The position numbers were made by a program, and so were the translations under genes. A stretch of DNA of 64,000 nucleotides from Deefgea rivuli DSM 18356 (GTDB lineage Bacteria; Pseudomonadota; Gammaproteobacteria; Burkholderiales; Chitinibacteraceae): contig NZ_KK211083.1 in the NCBI RefSeq assembly GCF_000620145.1, positions 124,001-188,000 of the forward strand, in the 5' to 3' direction. The notes beneath the pieces were generated by a model that was not told the DNA's origin, did not search any database, and was given only the letters and a program-made list of their open reading frames with translations. Of the stretch, positions 27,268 to 35,968 are shown one piece after another; within the stretch, counting starts at the first letter, position 1, and every line of letters starts with the position of its first letter.

Positions 27268-28713
27268 TTAGGCGGGGTTCGCCGTGCTAAGGCGTTTCAT
27301 CCGTATCCCCGCATACGCAACCGCCACCGTCAGTAGCGGGCTGATAAAGCAGAAGAAAGCAAATGGCGCATAGCTCCATGTCGCCACGCCCAAAGTGGCG
27401 GCCATGTAGGCGCCGCAGCTATTCCAAGGGATTAGTGCCGAGGTTGGCGTTGCCGTGTCGCCTACAGCACGGGACAGCACTACAGGCGCAAGGCCACGTT
27501 TGGCAAAAGCGCTTTTGAACATGCGGCCGGGCAGTACAATCGCAATGTATTGGTCGGCAGTAATTACGTTAGTCGCAAAAATTGATCCCGCCAGCGAAGC
27601 AACCAATGCACCGTCGGACTTGGCTTTTTCGATAATCGGCGTGATTAAACGATCCAGCACCCCCGCTTTTTCTACAACGCCACCAAATGCCAGCGCCGTG
27701 ACAATCAACCAGATGGTGTTCAGCATGCTATCCATCCCGCCGCGTGTCGCGAGCAAATCCATAGGCTCAAAGCCGCTGGTTGAGGTGTAGCCGCTGGCTA
27801 ATGCTAGCCAAACGCCTTTAAATAGCGCCAGTGCGGTGGGTAAATTGCCCGCATCAGCAAAGGTAATCACACGTTCGGGCGCGACAAAAACGGCGAGTAT
27901 CCCGCCTGCAAGTGCGCCAAGAAATATCGCTGTAAATGCAGGGACGCGAAACAGCGCGAGCACAATCACAACAAGCAGCGGTAAAAACAGCACTGGCGTA
28001 ATGTGAAAGGCATTACTGATGGCGGTCATTTTTTCGGTGGCATCAAAGTCTCCGGGCCGACCCAATAAGAAAAACACGCCCAGCGTTAAAGACAGTGCGA
28101 CGATTGAAGTGAGAAACGTCTCGCGGATATGTTCATACAAAGGCACGTTAGCCGCCGCCGCCGAGAGATTGGCTGAATCGGAAAGCGGTGACGATTTATC
28201 GCCAAAATAAGCGCCCGAAATTACTGCACCTGCAGCAATCGCTGGGTTAAGTCCCATGCTGATCGCAATCCCCATAAAGCCCACGCCTATCGTGCCAACG
28301 ACCGTCCACGAGCTACCAATACTAAGTGACACAATGGCCGTGATCGCACAGGCGGTCACAAAGAAATAATTGGGGCTCAAGAGCTGCAAGCCGTAATACA
28401 CCATTGCGACCAAAGTACCGCTCAACGCCCAAGTGCCAATCAAAGCACCGACGGCAAATAGGATAAAAATGGCACCGATACCGGTCGCCACGCTTTCGGT
28501 CGCCGCTTTGCCGAGCGAATCGAGCGAGTGGCCATGGCGTTGGCCGATAAACACCGCAATCATCGTTGCGACGACCAAGGCCACCTGATTGGGCCCCGAT
28601 GCACCTGCATCACCAAAAAGAAAATAAGATAAACCAACCAATAAAATCAGCGCGGCAACAGGAATAACAGCCTCGGTCAGCGTGAGCGGCTGGGGGGAAT
28701 CTGGGTGGTTCAT
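27268..28713 (-). CDS. nhaC: NhaC-family Na+/H+ antiporter
   Basis: 481 residues with about twelve membrane segments. NhaC-family sequences include GSSWTVVGTIGVGFMGIA, GAYFGDKSSPLSDSANL and VIVLALFRVPAF. The family exchanges sodium (or lactate/malate in relatives) for protons across the inner membrane. It is monocistronic, with a bidirectional terminator 190 bp beyond its start and a hairpin past its stop. Exact substrate cannot be read from sequence. Confidence 0.9.
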   Translation of the reverse strand: MNHPDSPQPLTLTEAVIPVAALILLVGLSYFLFGDAGASGPNQVALVVATMIAVFIGQRHGHSLDSLGKAATESVATGIGAIFILFAVGALIGTWALSGTLVAMVYYGLQLLSPNYFFVTACAITAIVSLSIGSSWTVVGTIGVGFMGIAISMGLNPAIAAGAVISGAYFGDKSSPLSDSANLSAAAANVPLYEHIRETFLTSIVALSLTLGVFFLLGRPGDFDATEKMTAISNAFHITPVLFLPLLVVIVLALFRVPAFTAIFLGALAGGILAVFVAPERVITFADAGNLPTALALFKGVWLALASGYTSTSGFEPMDLLATRGGMDSMLNTIWLIVTALAFGGVVEKAGVLDRLITPIIEKAKSDGALVASLAGSIFATNVITADQYIAIVLPGRMFKSAFAKRGLAPVVLSRAVGDTATPTSALIPWNSCGAYMAATLGVATWSYAPFAFFCFISPLLTVAVAYAGIRMKRLSTANPA

Positions 28714-28906
28714 GATGGGCTCTCTTTGGTATCAGGCTTGAGGTAAGGTATCGACTGCCAATTCACAGCTTACAGTGTGCTGCAGTGATTGCTAACGGTG
28801 AAGTAAATTGTAGCTTAGATTTTACGGCAGACTAGTGCTGAATTTGTATGGCAGTTGCGCGGTTGGTGTTGGCAACTTAAGCGAGTGCTACTGGAGAGCG
28901 CATAAT

Positions 28907-28946
28907 AAAAAACCGCAATGAGTGGCTTTACTCATTGCGGTTTTTA
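28907..28946. terminator. Bidirectional intrinsic terminator
   Basis: A perfect stem AAAACCGCAATGAGT/ACTCATTGCGGTTTT with a 6-base loop, preceded by A's and followed by T's. On the minus strand it ends the GntR-ABC operon, lying 58 bp past the small membrane protein stop. The rest of 28714-29004 holds a palindromic repeat and nothing else recognised. Confidence 0.85.
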
Positions 28947-28998
28947 TGGGTATACATTCCTAGCCTTTGTTTATTAATGACTAGATTAATATACCTAT
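28946..28998. repeat. Dispersed GGTAT...ATACC palindrome, copy 3
   Basis: A 53-bp imperfect palindrome from ATGGGTATACATTCCTAG to CTAGATTAATATACCTA. It lies between the terminator at 28907 and the stop of the 50-residue membrane protein. Confidence 0.55.
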
Positions 28999-29004
28999 TG
29001 TTTT

Positions 29005-29157
29005 TTACTGGTTTCTTGAGCCGCTACTAAAGTGCCATTCAAACTGGCCATTTGGTTTCATCATTGAGCCGATTGGATCTTGGTGAAAGTGAAATACCAC
29101 GATCGCACCCAGTAAGAGTACGGCGGCAGTCGCTGCGGGGATAAGCCATTTGCGCAT
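29005..29157 (-). CDS. 50-residue membrane protein at the end of the GntR-ABC operon
   Basis: A short gene: start ATG at 29157 with GAGGA 9 bases upstream, stop TAA at 29005-29007. The product begins MRKWLIPAATAAVLLLGAIV, a single N-terminal helix or uncleaved signal, followed by FHFHQDPIGSMMKP and a polar tail ending SSGSRNQ. It starts 19 bp after the ABC permease stop, so it is very likely the last gene of that operon. No family recognised; the HFH-Q-D stretch after the helix could bind metal, which is speculation. Confidence 0.65.
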   Translation of the reverse strand: MRKWLIPAATAAVLLLGAIVVFHFHQDPIGSMMKPNGQFEWHFSSGSRNQ

Positions 29158-29176
29158 TATAAAATCCTCGAATCAA

Positions 29177-30019
29177 TTAAGCGGTCACACCGCGTTGGCG
29201 TTGCCAAACGAGTGCGGCAAATAAAACCGCAGTCCAGACTAGCGCTTGCAGGAAATGGCCGTTGGCGACGTAGAGCACCAAGTTGCTCAGCTCTTGCCCT
29301 GAAAATGCCAAGTGCTCAAAGCTTGCACCATTAAACGGGAAAATCAGCTGTTTGATCGCGCTGAAGCTCAGGCCAATTTGATCGCCAATCGGTTCGTGGC
29401 CGATGACATTGCTCATCACATTATCGAGCATGAAAACGCCAACAATTACGAGCAACATGCCCCAACGACGTATAAAACTATTGCCCAGAGTTAAAAGCAT
29501 CACGAGTGGCAAAAACCAAACCAAGCCCAATAACGCACCCAATACCACGCGGTTAAAAACCAGAATCAAATCGCGTGCTGCGGCAAAGTGAAAGTCATAT
29601 AACCATAGCGGCGCAGAGAGCAGTAAACCCATCGCAAATGCGAGGGTGATTGCCATTAATGGCAATACGAGGGCGTTCATTAGCAAGGGCGCGGCAACGG
29701 CTTTGACATCGCTAATCGGTAAGGAGCGCCAAAACGCTAATGATTTATCGTCTTGATCTCGGTAAGGCAGACCGGGGATATTAATCAGCACGCCGACCAA
29801 AGTGACGATGCCGATTAAGGACGATTGGCCGATTAAGCCCAAGCTCGCCATATTGAGTAAGGGTGTACCGCCATGGCTAAATCCAGGTGGAAACCCCGCT
29901 TTCAAAACGAATAAATAAAATAATGCCCAGCCAATGAGTGGCGTGAATAGCGCGATGCTGAGCCACGAACGATGTTGTTGTAGCCATTCGCGTTGCAGTA
30001 AAGATTTAAACTGTTGCAT
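29177..30019 (-). CDS. ABC transporter permease (YtrB-linked, ABC-2 type)
   Basis: 280 residues from the ATG at 30019, preceded by GGAG; longer frames upstream read through the ATPase gene and are discounted. A cytoplasmic N-terminus (MQQFKSLLQREWLQQHRSW) leads to about six membrane segments typical of ABC-2 exporter permeases. It overlaps the ATPase gene by 14 bp. Substrate unknown; partners with a YtrA-type regulator often respond to cell-envelope stress. Confidence 0.82.
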   Translation of the reverse strand: MQQFKSLLQREWLQQHRSWLSIALFTPLIGWALFYLFVLKAGFPPGFSHGGTPLLNMASLGLIGQSSLIGIVTLVGVLINIPGLPYRDQDDKSLAFWRSLPISDVKAVAAPLLMNALVLPLMAITLAFAMGLLLSAPLWLYDFHFAAARDLILVFNRVVLGALLGLVWFLPLVMLLTLGNSFIRRWGMLLVIVGVFMLDNVMSNVIGHEPIGDQIGLSFSAIKQLIFPFNGASFEHLAFSGQELSNLVLYVANGHFLQALVWTAVLFAALVWQRQRGVTA

Positions 30020-30893
30020 GAGCGATCTCCTGCGCGGTGTGTGGTGTAGCTTGGGCGAGGGCGACGAAGAGATCGGCGAGTTCAACGCGGAAGGTTTGGC
30101 CAAGCTCGGTAATGTTGGCGGGCGCATTGCCGGCGAAAATCGCGCATTCGCCGCCCATTTGCCGGAAACGATGCAGCGGGGCTGCGGCTTCGATCTGTGC
30201 CGCCGCTTCAAGGCCGTAACGTACGCCGATAAAGCGCTCTTCTAGATTGCTGATGCTGTCGTGCAAAACTAATTCGCCGTGATTAATCATCATCACGTCC
30301 GACAGTAGATTTTCAATTTCATCGACCTGATGCGTCGCAATCAACACCGTGCGCTCATCCGTGCACCAATCGTTGACCAACATATCGTAAAACGCTTTGC
30401 GCGCCGGAATATCTAAACCCAGCGTAGGTTCGTCTAAAATCATCAACTTGGCGTCAATGGCGCTGATAATCGCCAAATGGAGCTGAACAATCATGCCGCG
30501 CGACAATTGTTTGACCTTGGCATCGAGCGGAATAATCGTACGGGCGAGCTTTTGCTGCGCCAGTTCGAGTTTAAATTTCGGATGTAGGCCGACCATCAAT
30601 TTCAACAAATCGGCAACGACAATCCACGGCGGCAAAATGGCCACGTCGGGGATGTAGCACACGTGTTCTAGCATCGCTTCGCGCTGGGTTTTCGGGTCAA
30701 AGCCTAAAATATCGATGCGACCACGGAAAGGAATCAGCCCCATCATCGCCTGCATCAGCGACGTTTTCCCCGCACCATTGCTGCCCAGCAAGCCAATAAT
30801 TCGTCCCGCAGGCAATTCAAAGCTGATGTTTTTAACGGCAGTTTTTGTGCCGTATTGAATGCTTAAATCACTGACACTCACTAAATGGCTCAT
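30006..30893 (-). CDS. ABC transporter ATP-binding protein (YtrB-like)
   Basis: 295 residues. The start at 30893 has AAGGA upstream and overlaps the GntR stop by 4 bp. Walker A GLLGSNGAGKTSLM, signature LSRGMIVQLHL, Walker B LMILDEPTLGLD and an H-loop ATHQVDE are intact. The last 90 residues form an extension after the ATPase core. It drives the ABC-2 permease encoded next. The operon order regulator-ATPase-permease is that of YtrA-regulated exporters. Confidence 0.87.
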   Translation of the reverse strand: MSHLVSVSDLSIQYGTKTAVKNISFELPAGRIIGLLGSNGAGKTSLMQAMMGLIPFRGRIDILGFDPKTQREAMLEHVCYIPDVAILPPWIVVADLLKLMVGLHPKFKLELAQQKLARTIIPLDAKVKQLSRGMIVQLHLAIISAIDAKLMILDEPTLGLDIPARKAFYDMLVNDWCTDERTVLIATHQVDEIENLLSDVMMINHGELVLHDSISNLEERFIGVRYGLEAAAQIEAAAPLHRFRQMGGECAIFAGNAPANITELGQTFRVELADLFVALAQATPHTAQEIAHATV

Positions 30894-31261
30894 AAGGAAT
30901 CCTTTGTTGTGTTCAAATCGGGCCAAGTTAAATCGGCGGCGTTAATGCCTAGGCGCTTAAGTTTTGCTACGAGTAGCGGCCATTCACTTTGCAAAAATCG
31001 CTCGCGTTCTGATGCGCGCAGTCGCTCGCTCGCTTGCGGCAAAACAAACATGCCCAAGCCGCGACGGCTTTCTAATAGCCCTGCATCGACCATCGCCTGC
31101 AAAGCGCGGTTGACGGTTAGAGGATTGAGCCCGAATTCAGCAGCGAGCACGCGAACGGAAGGCATAGACGCGCCTTCGGGTGGTTGCCCATCGAGTAAGT
31201 TTTGGCTCAAGCGATCTGCCAGCTGCAGATAGATTGGCGATTGATTGTTCCAGTCGGCCAT
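30890..31261 (-). CDS. GntR-family regulator, YtrA subfamily
   Basis: 123 residues from the ATG at 31261. A winged helix-turn-helix (about 8-75; SPIYLQLADRLSQNLL, PSVRVLAAEFGLNPLTVNRAL, GLLESRRGLGMFV) is followed by only a short C-terminal dimerisation helix pair, the hallmark of YtrA-type GntR proteins. Such proteins usually repress their own operon with an ABC exporter. It overlaps the ATPase gene by ATGA. A strong promoter lies directly upstream (31293-31321). Confidence 0.88.
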   Translation of the reverse strand: MADWNNQSPIYLQLADRLSQNLLDGQPPEGASMPSVRVLAAEFGLNPLTVNRALQAMVDAGLLESRRGLGMFVLPQASERLRASERERFLQSEWPLLVAKLKRLGINAADLTWPDLNTTKDSL

Positions 31262-31292
31262 AGTCTGTGCTTGTGTGTTGGTTATGTAGCAC

Positions 31293-31321
31293 ACTATATC
31301 TTTGGCTTTCGAGATTGGCAA
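31293..31321 (-). promoter_or_regulatory. Sigma-70 promoter of the GntR-ABC operon with possible operator
   Basis: Minus-strand TTGCCA (31316-31321), 17-base spacer and TATAGT (31293-31298). Directly after the -10 lies GTGTG-N12-CACAC, an inverted repeat positioned where a YtrA-type repressor would block transcription. Promoter match is good; operator assignment is inference. Confidence 0.7.
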
Positions 31322-31654
31322 GCGGTGATTATGGGGATTATTTGTAGTGGGGAATTTCTGGTGCGGGATGGTAAAGCATTATGGCATTACTGGTTTGGGT
31401 CGGGTGCTGTAGGGTTTGCTTGTTTGGGTATATTGTGAAAAGCTTTATTTAATGAGGCTTTGAGGTTGATACATCTAATACTTAGGTTTGCCTTGCGGTA
31501 AATATGAAGCCATTTCGCCCAGCTGTTCACCTGCGACGCGTGTTCATTGATTTGGGCGTGATACGATGTGGTCGGCTGTTATCGGCCAACAGCGGAAGTA
31601 ATCCATTGGGAGCGTGCCTCTCGTTTCCTACTTATTGTTAGGGCAAATACCTTC
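31322..31654. other. Gene-free spacer between the divergent GntR operon and an orphan gene
   Basis: About 330 bp. The left part borders the GntR promoter. No RNA gene, long inverted repeat or coding frame with a ribosome-binding site was recognised; open frames here are short and lack start signals. Confidence 0.5.
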
Positions 31655-32026
31655 ATGGATGCAATTGAAAAAATCCAAGAGTTAGCCAGAGATGCTGATA
31701 TTGCAATCACAGAAAGTGCAAATGTTGCAACCGCTATCCCATTCTGCATTGAAGCTCTCACAATTATTAATGGGCACCCACATTTACGTACTCAATTCGT
31801 GGGTGCACTAACGCAAATTAATTACCCAGAGTTTCCTAGTATATGTATACACGCATTACGCTGGCCAGAATTAAAGGTTGCTTTTGAAGAAAAATACAGC
31901 AAGGCTGTCTCGATGAATGACTGGCGAGGAGAGTCCGCCATTCGACCTATTCTTGAGGCTTTTGACGACGATTGGTCAGATGCAAAAGATTTTTATTGTG
32001 AGCTTTTTAGTAAAACAACGCTCTAG
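31655..32026 (+). CDS. Uncharacterised 123-residue helical protein
   Basis: Start ATG at 31655 (MDAIEKIQELARDADIAIT) with AGGGC about 10 bases upstream; a longer frame from 31568 lacks a site. The product is acidic and helix-rich, with a repeat-like feel (VATAIPFCIEALTIING, then FVGALTQINYPEFPSICIHALRWPEL) reminiscent of HEAT-type or contact-inhibition immunity proteins, but no family can be assigned. It is somewhat more AT-rich than its neighbours and has no operon partner, so it may be acquired. Confidence 0.6.
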   Translation: MDAIEKIQELARDADIAITESANVATAIPFCIEALTIINGHPHLRTQFVGALTQINYPEFPSICIHALRWPELKVAFEEKYSKAVSMNDWRGESAIRPILEAFDDDWSDAKDFYCELFSKTTL

Positions 32027-32222
32027 CGTTTGAGTAAACGGCACTTAGATAAATATGGGCTCTACTATCTGCCGCCTTAGGAGTCGAATCATGAGTGTCA
32101 GCAGTGGGTCGAGAGCCGCCTGTTGAATTCACAGTATCAATACTGAATATATCCTGGGCTTACTGAAGTAAAAAACGCGCTGCTGAGCAATTCATCGCGG
32201 CGGCGTATGCTTGATTGAGCCG

Positions 32223-33485
32223 CTATTCCGCCTGAAACCCAATCACCACGCTACTGCTTTGGCCGACTTCGCTGTGGATATGGTAGCGCCAGCCCATGCG
32301 ATTGCAGATTGCGGCGACAATCGCCAAGCCGAGGCCGTGGCCTCCGGTGACGTCGCTGGCGCGGCGAAATGGCTCGAACACATGCGGCAGCGCGGCGGGA
32401 TCAATGCCGCAGCCGGTGTCGCTCAGTGTTAATTCCCCTTGTGTGTACGTCGCGGTGACGCTGCCTTGCTCGGTATAGCGCCACGCGTTGCTAAGTAAAT
32501 TATCCAATAGTAGCGCGAGCAATTCGGCGTCGGCTTCCACTATGACGTCGGTGGCGACTTCATTGCGCCAGTACAGCGCGCGTTTGGTTTCGGGTAGGCG
32601 CTGCTCGGCGGCGTTGAGCGCTGCAGCGAGTGACAAGGTCGCAGTCTGCCCCAGCGCCACGCCGCGTGCCAGTAGCAATAGGCCGCGTAATTTGCCTTCG
32701 ATTTCATCGACCGAGCTGATGATTTTATCGATGCGGCCATGCATTGGCGGTGGGCTAGTATCGAGGATGGTGTCGAATAGTAGCTCGGCGCTGGTGCGGA
32801 TTCGCGTGAGTGGGGTGCGGATTTCATGGCTGAGGTGCGCGGTAAATTGGCGTTCCCGCGTGAGGAGCTGAGTTTGCGCGTCGCGTGATTGCGCGATGCA
32901 TTGCGCCAGAATCGCGACTTCTTCATCCATCGCATCGCTCAATTCGGTGGGTGTATTGTTTTGCACCGATTGCGTCAGCCGTGCCAACTGCGCCAGCAAA
33001 GTATTGGCGAGGTAATGGCCGCAAATCCACGCCAGCGCAATCACGCCCAGCGCGGTCATCAAGAGCCAGAGGTGCAAATTGCTCAAGCGCCGCTCGTGTT
33101 CTTCGGTGTTGTACAGCACGTACCAGCGCTCGCCATTTTTTTCGCGCACGCCGACATGAAACTCCAAATCGTCTTGGTACCACTCGGCATTCCCAATCGG
33201 AAACGACAGCAGCTCAGGCGGCAATTGCGCCGGTGTTTGCCCCAGCGGCGCGTGAAATAATTGCAAATGCTTAGGCAGGAGTAACTGCTTGGCGAAGGGG
33301 CTAGGCGCGGTCGCAGATTGAGCAATGATGCCATCGAGCGCGGTATTGACGACTTCGTTGATTAAATCTTCTTCGCGCTCTTCGGCCGCCATCGATAGCG
33401 CAAGCGCAAACACGATAATTGCTGCGCTAGTGAGCGCGCTCATTGCCCAAGCGAGGCGTTTTTGTAGGCTGAGTTTTCGCTTCAT
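32223..33485 (-). CDS. Sensor histidine kinase
   Basis: 420 residues: TM1 (about 12-33), a periplasmic sensor region of about 100 residues, TM2 (138-158), HAMP-like linker, then the HisKA box with phospho-acceptor H220 in AHLSHEIRTPLTRIR. The ATPase has the N box LLDNLLSNAWRYTEQG, G1 LSDTGCGIDP, F box HVFEPF and G2 GGHGLGLAIV. It overlaps the response-regulator gene by ATGA. Signal unknown; the acidic start of the sensor region (EEREEDLINE) could bind cations, by analogy with PhoQ-like sensors, which is inference. Confidence 0.92.
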   Translation of the reverse strand: MKRKLSLQKRLAWAMSALTSAAIIVFALALSMAAEEREEDLINEVVNTALDGIIAQSATAPSPFAKQLLLPKHLQLFHAPLGQTPAQLPPELLSFPIGNAEWYQDDLEFHVGVREKNGERWYVLYNTEEHERRLSNLHLWLLMTALGVIALAWICGHYLANTLLAQLARLTQSVQNNTPTELSDAMDEEVAILAQCIAQSRDAQTQLLTRERQFTAHLSHEIRTPLTRIRTSAELLFDTILDTSPPPMHGRIDKIISSVDEIEGKLRGLLLLARGVALGQTATLSLAAALNAAEQRLPETKRALYWRNEVATDVIVEADAELLALLLDNLLSNAWRYTEQGSVTATYTQGELTLSDTGCGIDPAALPHVFEPFRRASDVTGGHGLGLAIVAAICNRMGWRYHIHSEVGQSSSVVIGFQAE

Positions 33486-34180
33486 TGTGGGCTTGGTTCA
33501 GAGAGGGCGAGCAATTTATAGCCACGGCCATGCACGGTTTGCAGCGGGCAACGGCCGTCAAGCAGAGTCAGCGCGCGGCGTAATTGCGATAAATGATGGC
33601 GCAGCGTGTCGCTGGTTTCTTGGGCTTCGCCCCAAACCGCGATTTCCAAGCTTTCGCGCGTGACGAGTTGCCCGCTTTGCGCCAATAGCGCCGCCAGCAA
33701 TTGCAGCGTTTTCGGTGGTAATTTTAAAGCTTGGCCTTGCCAATGCGCTTCGCCCGAGCGCGGATCGTAGCTCAGCTCGCCGCAACGCAAAATCGTTTCT
33801 AGCACTTGGCCTTGGCTGCGTTTGAGCAGCGCTTGAATGCGTAATTCTAATTCTTTGAGCGCAAATGGTTTGACCAAATAATCATCCGCGCCAGCGCCAA
33901 AACCGGCGACTTTGTCATCCAAAGTATCCCGGGCGGTGAGCAGTAAAATTGGCGTGTTGAGCTTGAGTTGCGTGCGGGTGCGTTGTGCCACTTCAAGGCC
34001 AGAAATGCCCGGCAGGCCAATATCAAATACCAACACATCGAATGCATGTTGCTCCAGCAAATGCAGCGCCACCGCGCCATTGAGCGCCGCATCGACCTGA
34101 TAATCGCGCGCGCTCAAATAGTCATACACATTCGCCGCGATGTCGGCATCGTCTTCCAGCAGCAAAATTCGGGCGGACAT
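33482..34180 (-). CDS. OmpR/PhoB-family response regulator
   Basis: 232 residues from the ATG at 34180 (GAGG 7 bases upstream). The receiver domain (about 1-115) has the acidic pair LLLEDDADI, phospho-acceptor D53 in VFDIGLPG, the conserved threonine in LLLTARD and lysine in LVKPF. The winged-helix output domain (about 130-225) ends VHGRGYKLL. It is the partner of the kinase encoded next. Targets cannot be read, but the ccm operon lies just downstream on the same strand. Confidence 0.94.
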   Translation of the reverse strand: MSARILLLEDDADIAANVYDYLSARDYQVDAALNGAVALHLLEQHAFDVLVFDIGLPGISGLEVAQRTRTQLKLNTPILLLTARDTLDDKVAGFGAGADDYLVKPFALKELELRIQALLKRSQGQVLETILRCGELSYDPRSGEAHWQGQALKLPPKTLQLLAALLAQSGQLVTRESLEIAVWGEAQETSDTLRHHLSQLRRALTLLDGRCPLQTVHGRGYKLLALSEPSPQ

Positions 34181-34292
34181 GGGCAAGCCTCAAACAAGTT
34201 AGCGGCCAATTATGCCGCTTTGTATGGTGAAGAACTAGTTTTGTGCCGTGGCTGTCTGAGGGTTGTGATTAGTGTGAGTTGCTTTGTTGTCA

Positions 34293-34343
34293 TAGGTATT
34301 GCTGTCTAGCTATTATTTTTCAAAGTATAGATGGCAATACCTA
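34293..34343. repeat. Dispersed GGTAT...ATACC palindrome, copy 4
   Basis: A 51-bp palindrome with arms TAGGTATTGCTGTCTA and its partner GTAGGTATTGCCATCTA on the other strand. It lies between ccmI (stop at 34348) and the response-regulator start, 5 bp from the ccmI stop. Confidence 0.6.
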
Positions 34344-34347
34344 CGAT

Positions 34348-35217
34348 TTATTTCTTCTCTGGTGCTGAGGCTTTTCGCTCGTTTTTCTCGCTTAAGAGAC
34401 GGATTTCTTCTTTCAGCCATAGTTCATCTTCTGAGCCGGGTTCGAGCAGGCTGAGTAGCTGATTCCACCATTTGGTCGCCCCAGCAATGTCACCGCGCTC
34501 GACGGCGGCGCTGCCGGCGAGCATTAGCGCGTCGGGCTCGGATGGATTGATCGCAAGTGATTTGACCAGTAGTTCAGTCGGCCAGCCTTTGAAGCTGGTA
34601 TTTTCAATCGCCAATACACCAGCAAAACGCGCTAATTCACCTGCGTCTTTTTGCAATTCGGGCCACGCTTTTTCATAGGCTTTAATCGCTTCGGCGTAGC
34701 GAGCTTGTGCGCGATAGCTGCGTGCCAGCATCAGCCAGCCTTTCGTATCGTTCGGTTCTAGCGCCATGCGTGCTTCGAGTTTTTTGACCATGCCAGCAAT
34801 TTCATTTGGGCCAATATCGGGGCGTTGATGCGTGCTCGGATCGAGCGCGGTCGGCGTACCGAGTTTGAAATACAAGCCGCCAGCGGCCAGCGGAATCAAG
34901 ACCAATAAACTAATCGCCAGCTTGTGCATCGGCAGATCGACGTGCCGCGCATTGAGCGAGTCGGCGCTGCCGATTTCGCCAATCAGGCGCGCTTCGGCTT
35001 CTTGGCGCGCGATGTGATGGTCGGCCGTGCTTAGACGGCCATCGCGTAAATCGTCATCCAGTTCGGTCAAAATCCGTTCGTGCAGCGCATAGCGGGCGCG
35101 GCGAATATCACCGGCCGGCGAGCGAGAGCGCATGAGCGGCCACACCAACATCAGCAGCGTGACGACGATCATGATCGCGCAAAATAAAGTAAATAAGCCG
35201 AAGTTAGACGTACTCAT
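34348..35217 (-). CDS. ccmI: CcmI, cytochrome c maturation TPR protein
   Basis: 289 residues: two N-terminal membrane helices (about 7-28 and 93-113) flanking a cytoplasmic loop with the family sequence RARYALHERILTELDDDLRDGR, then periplasmic TPR-like repeats (ARSYRAQARYAEAIKAYEKA). CcmI holds apocytochrome c for heme attachment by CcmFH. It overlaps ccmH by ATGA. It is the last gene of the ccm operon. Confidence 0.9.
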   Translation of the reverse strand: MSTSNFGLFTLFCAIMIVVTLLMLVWPLMRSRSPAGDIRRARYALHERILTELDDDLRDGRLSTADHHIARQEAEARLIGEIGSADSLNARHVDLPMHKLAISLLVLIPLAAGGLYFKLGTPTALDPSTHQRPDIGPNEIAGMVKKLEARMALEPNDTKGWLMLARSYRAQARYAEAIKAYEKAWPELQKDAGELARFAGVLAIENTSFKGWPTELLVKSLAINPSEPDALMLAGSAAVERGDIAGATKWWNQLLSLLEPGSEDELWLKEEIRLLSEKNERKASAPEKK

Positions 35218-35678
35218 TTGAGTTTTCCTTCAAATTCATCATGCAGCGCTTTTAACGCTGCGGGGTCGGCTGCGATTGGCTGCGCTGCGCGGCGGCGGAT
35301 ACGGCGTAGCAAAAATCCCAGCCCAAGAATCAATAAGCTCGGCGGCAGCAGCCACAGCAACAGCGTACGCGCTTTGAACGGCGGGCGATAAGTAACAAAA
35401 TCGCCGTAGCGCTCAGTGAGGTAGCTGATGATTTGCGGATTCGTATTGCCAGCGGCAATCCGTGCCCGTACTTCGCGGCGCAAATCCTCAGCCAACGGCG
35501 CGTGCGAGCTGGCGAGGCTTTCGTTCTGGCAAACCAGACAACGCAGCTCGGTTGAAAGCTCAATTAAACGCGCTTCGGCGGCTGGATTACTCGCGGCGGG
35601 CGCAGCAGTTTTGGCTTGAATTGGAGCAGCTAAAATCAACAACAGAATCAGAACACGAAAGGCACGAAAAAAATGCAA
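35214..35678 (-). CDS. ccmH: CcmH, apocytochrome thioredoxin-like maturation protein (start uncertain)
   Basis: The conserved core is clear: a signal-like helix (RVLILLLILAAPIQA), the redox motif LRCLVCQN, and a C-terminal membrane anchor (TLLLWLLPPSLLILGLGFL). The start is unclear: no ATG lies near the signal peptide, so a TTG at 35678 is proposed, giving 154 residues, the normal size. Alternatively translation could begin at the ATG at 35969 that overlaps the ccmG stop, because the frame is open through the whole intervening repeat element, giving 251 residues. The signal-peptide codons overlap the arm of that repeat. CcmH reduces apocytochrome c for CcmF. Confidence 0.8.
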   Translation of the reverse strand: MHFFRAFRVLILLLILAAPIQAKTAAPAASNPAAEARLIELSTELRCLVCQNESLASSHAPLAEDLRREVRARIAAGNTNPQIISYLTERYGDFVTYRPPFKARTLLLWLLPPSLLILGLGFLLRRIRRRAAQPIAADPAALKALHDEFEGKLK

Positions 35679-35945
35679 AAAGCTAACTTTGCTCGCGTTA
35701 ATGAGTTTTGTGGGAGCGTGCTCGAAATAACTTCCCGAAATACCACTCTCAATAAAATCGTCATCCCCGAGTGCTTTTATCGGGGATCCAGCCGCGCAGC
35801 TGGATTCCCGCCACAGGCACGCGGGAATGACGATGCTTTGTAGTGAGAAGTTAATCTGATCCACATTTTTAATGAATTTCGTGGTTTTTTTCGGCCTTTT
35901 TTCGCACCCCAAGGGTATTTCCTGCGGGGCATGTCTTTCGTGGAC
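35652..35945. repeat. CACGAAA inverted-repeat element between ccmG and ccmH
   Basis: About 294 bp bounded by CACGAAAGGCACGAAAAAA on the left and, inverted, GTCCACGAAAGACATGCC on the right, the latter followed inward by GCGAAAAAAGGCCGAAAAAAA. It contains a nested dRS3-like repeat (35759-35832). The left arm encodes part of the CcmH signal peptide. Other family members are at 38519, 41343 and 45878. Confidence 0.7.
35759..35832. repeat. dRS3-like palindromic repeat (nested)
   Basis: 74 bp from CGTCATCCCCGA to GGGAATGACG, built of GGGGAT and ATTCCCGC/GCGGGAAT half-sites. The ATTCCC...GGGAAT core resembles the dRS3 repeats of Neisseria. A close relative lies at 45998-46066 in reverse order; both sit inside CACGAAA elements. 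Confidence 0.7.
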
Positions 35946-35968
35946 AACTGGGTTTGGTGTGAATTTCA

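Noticed and set aside
31202-31438. 78-codon plus-strand frame over the GntR promoter
   Set aside because: It overlaps the GntR start and its promoter in antisense and has no ribosome-binding site.
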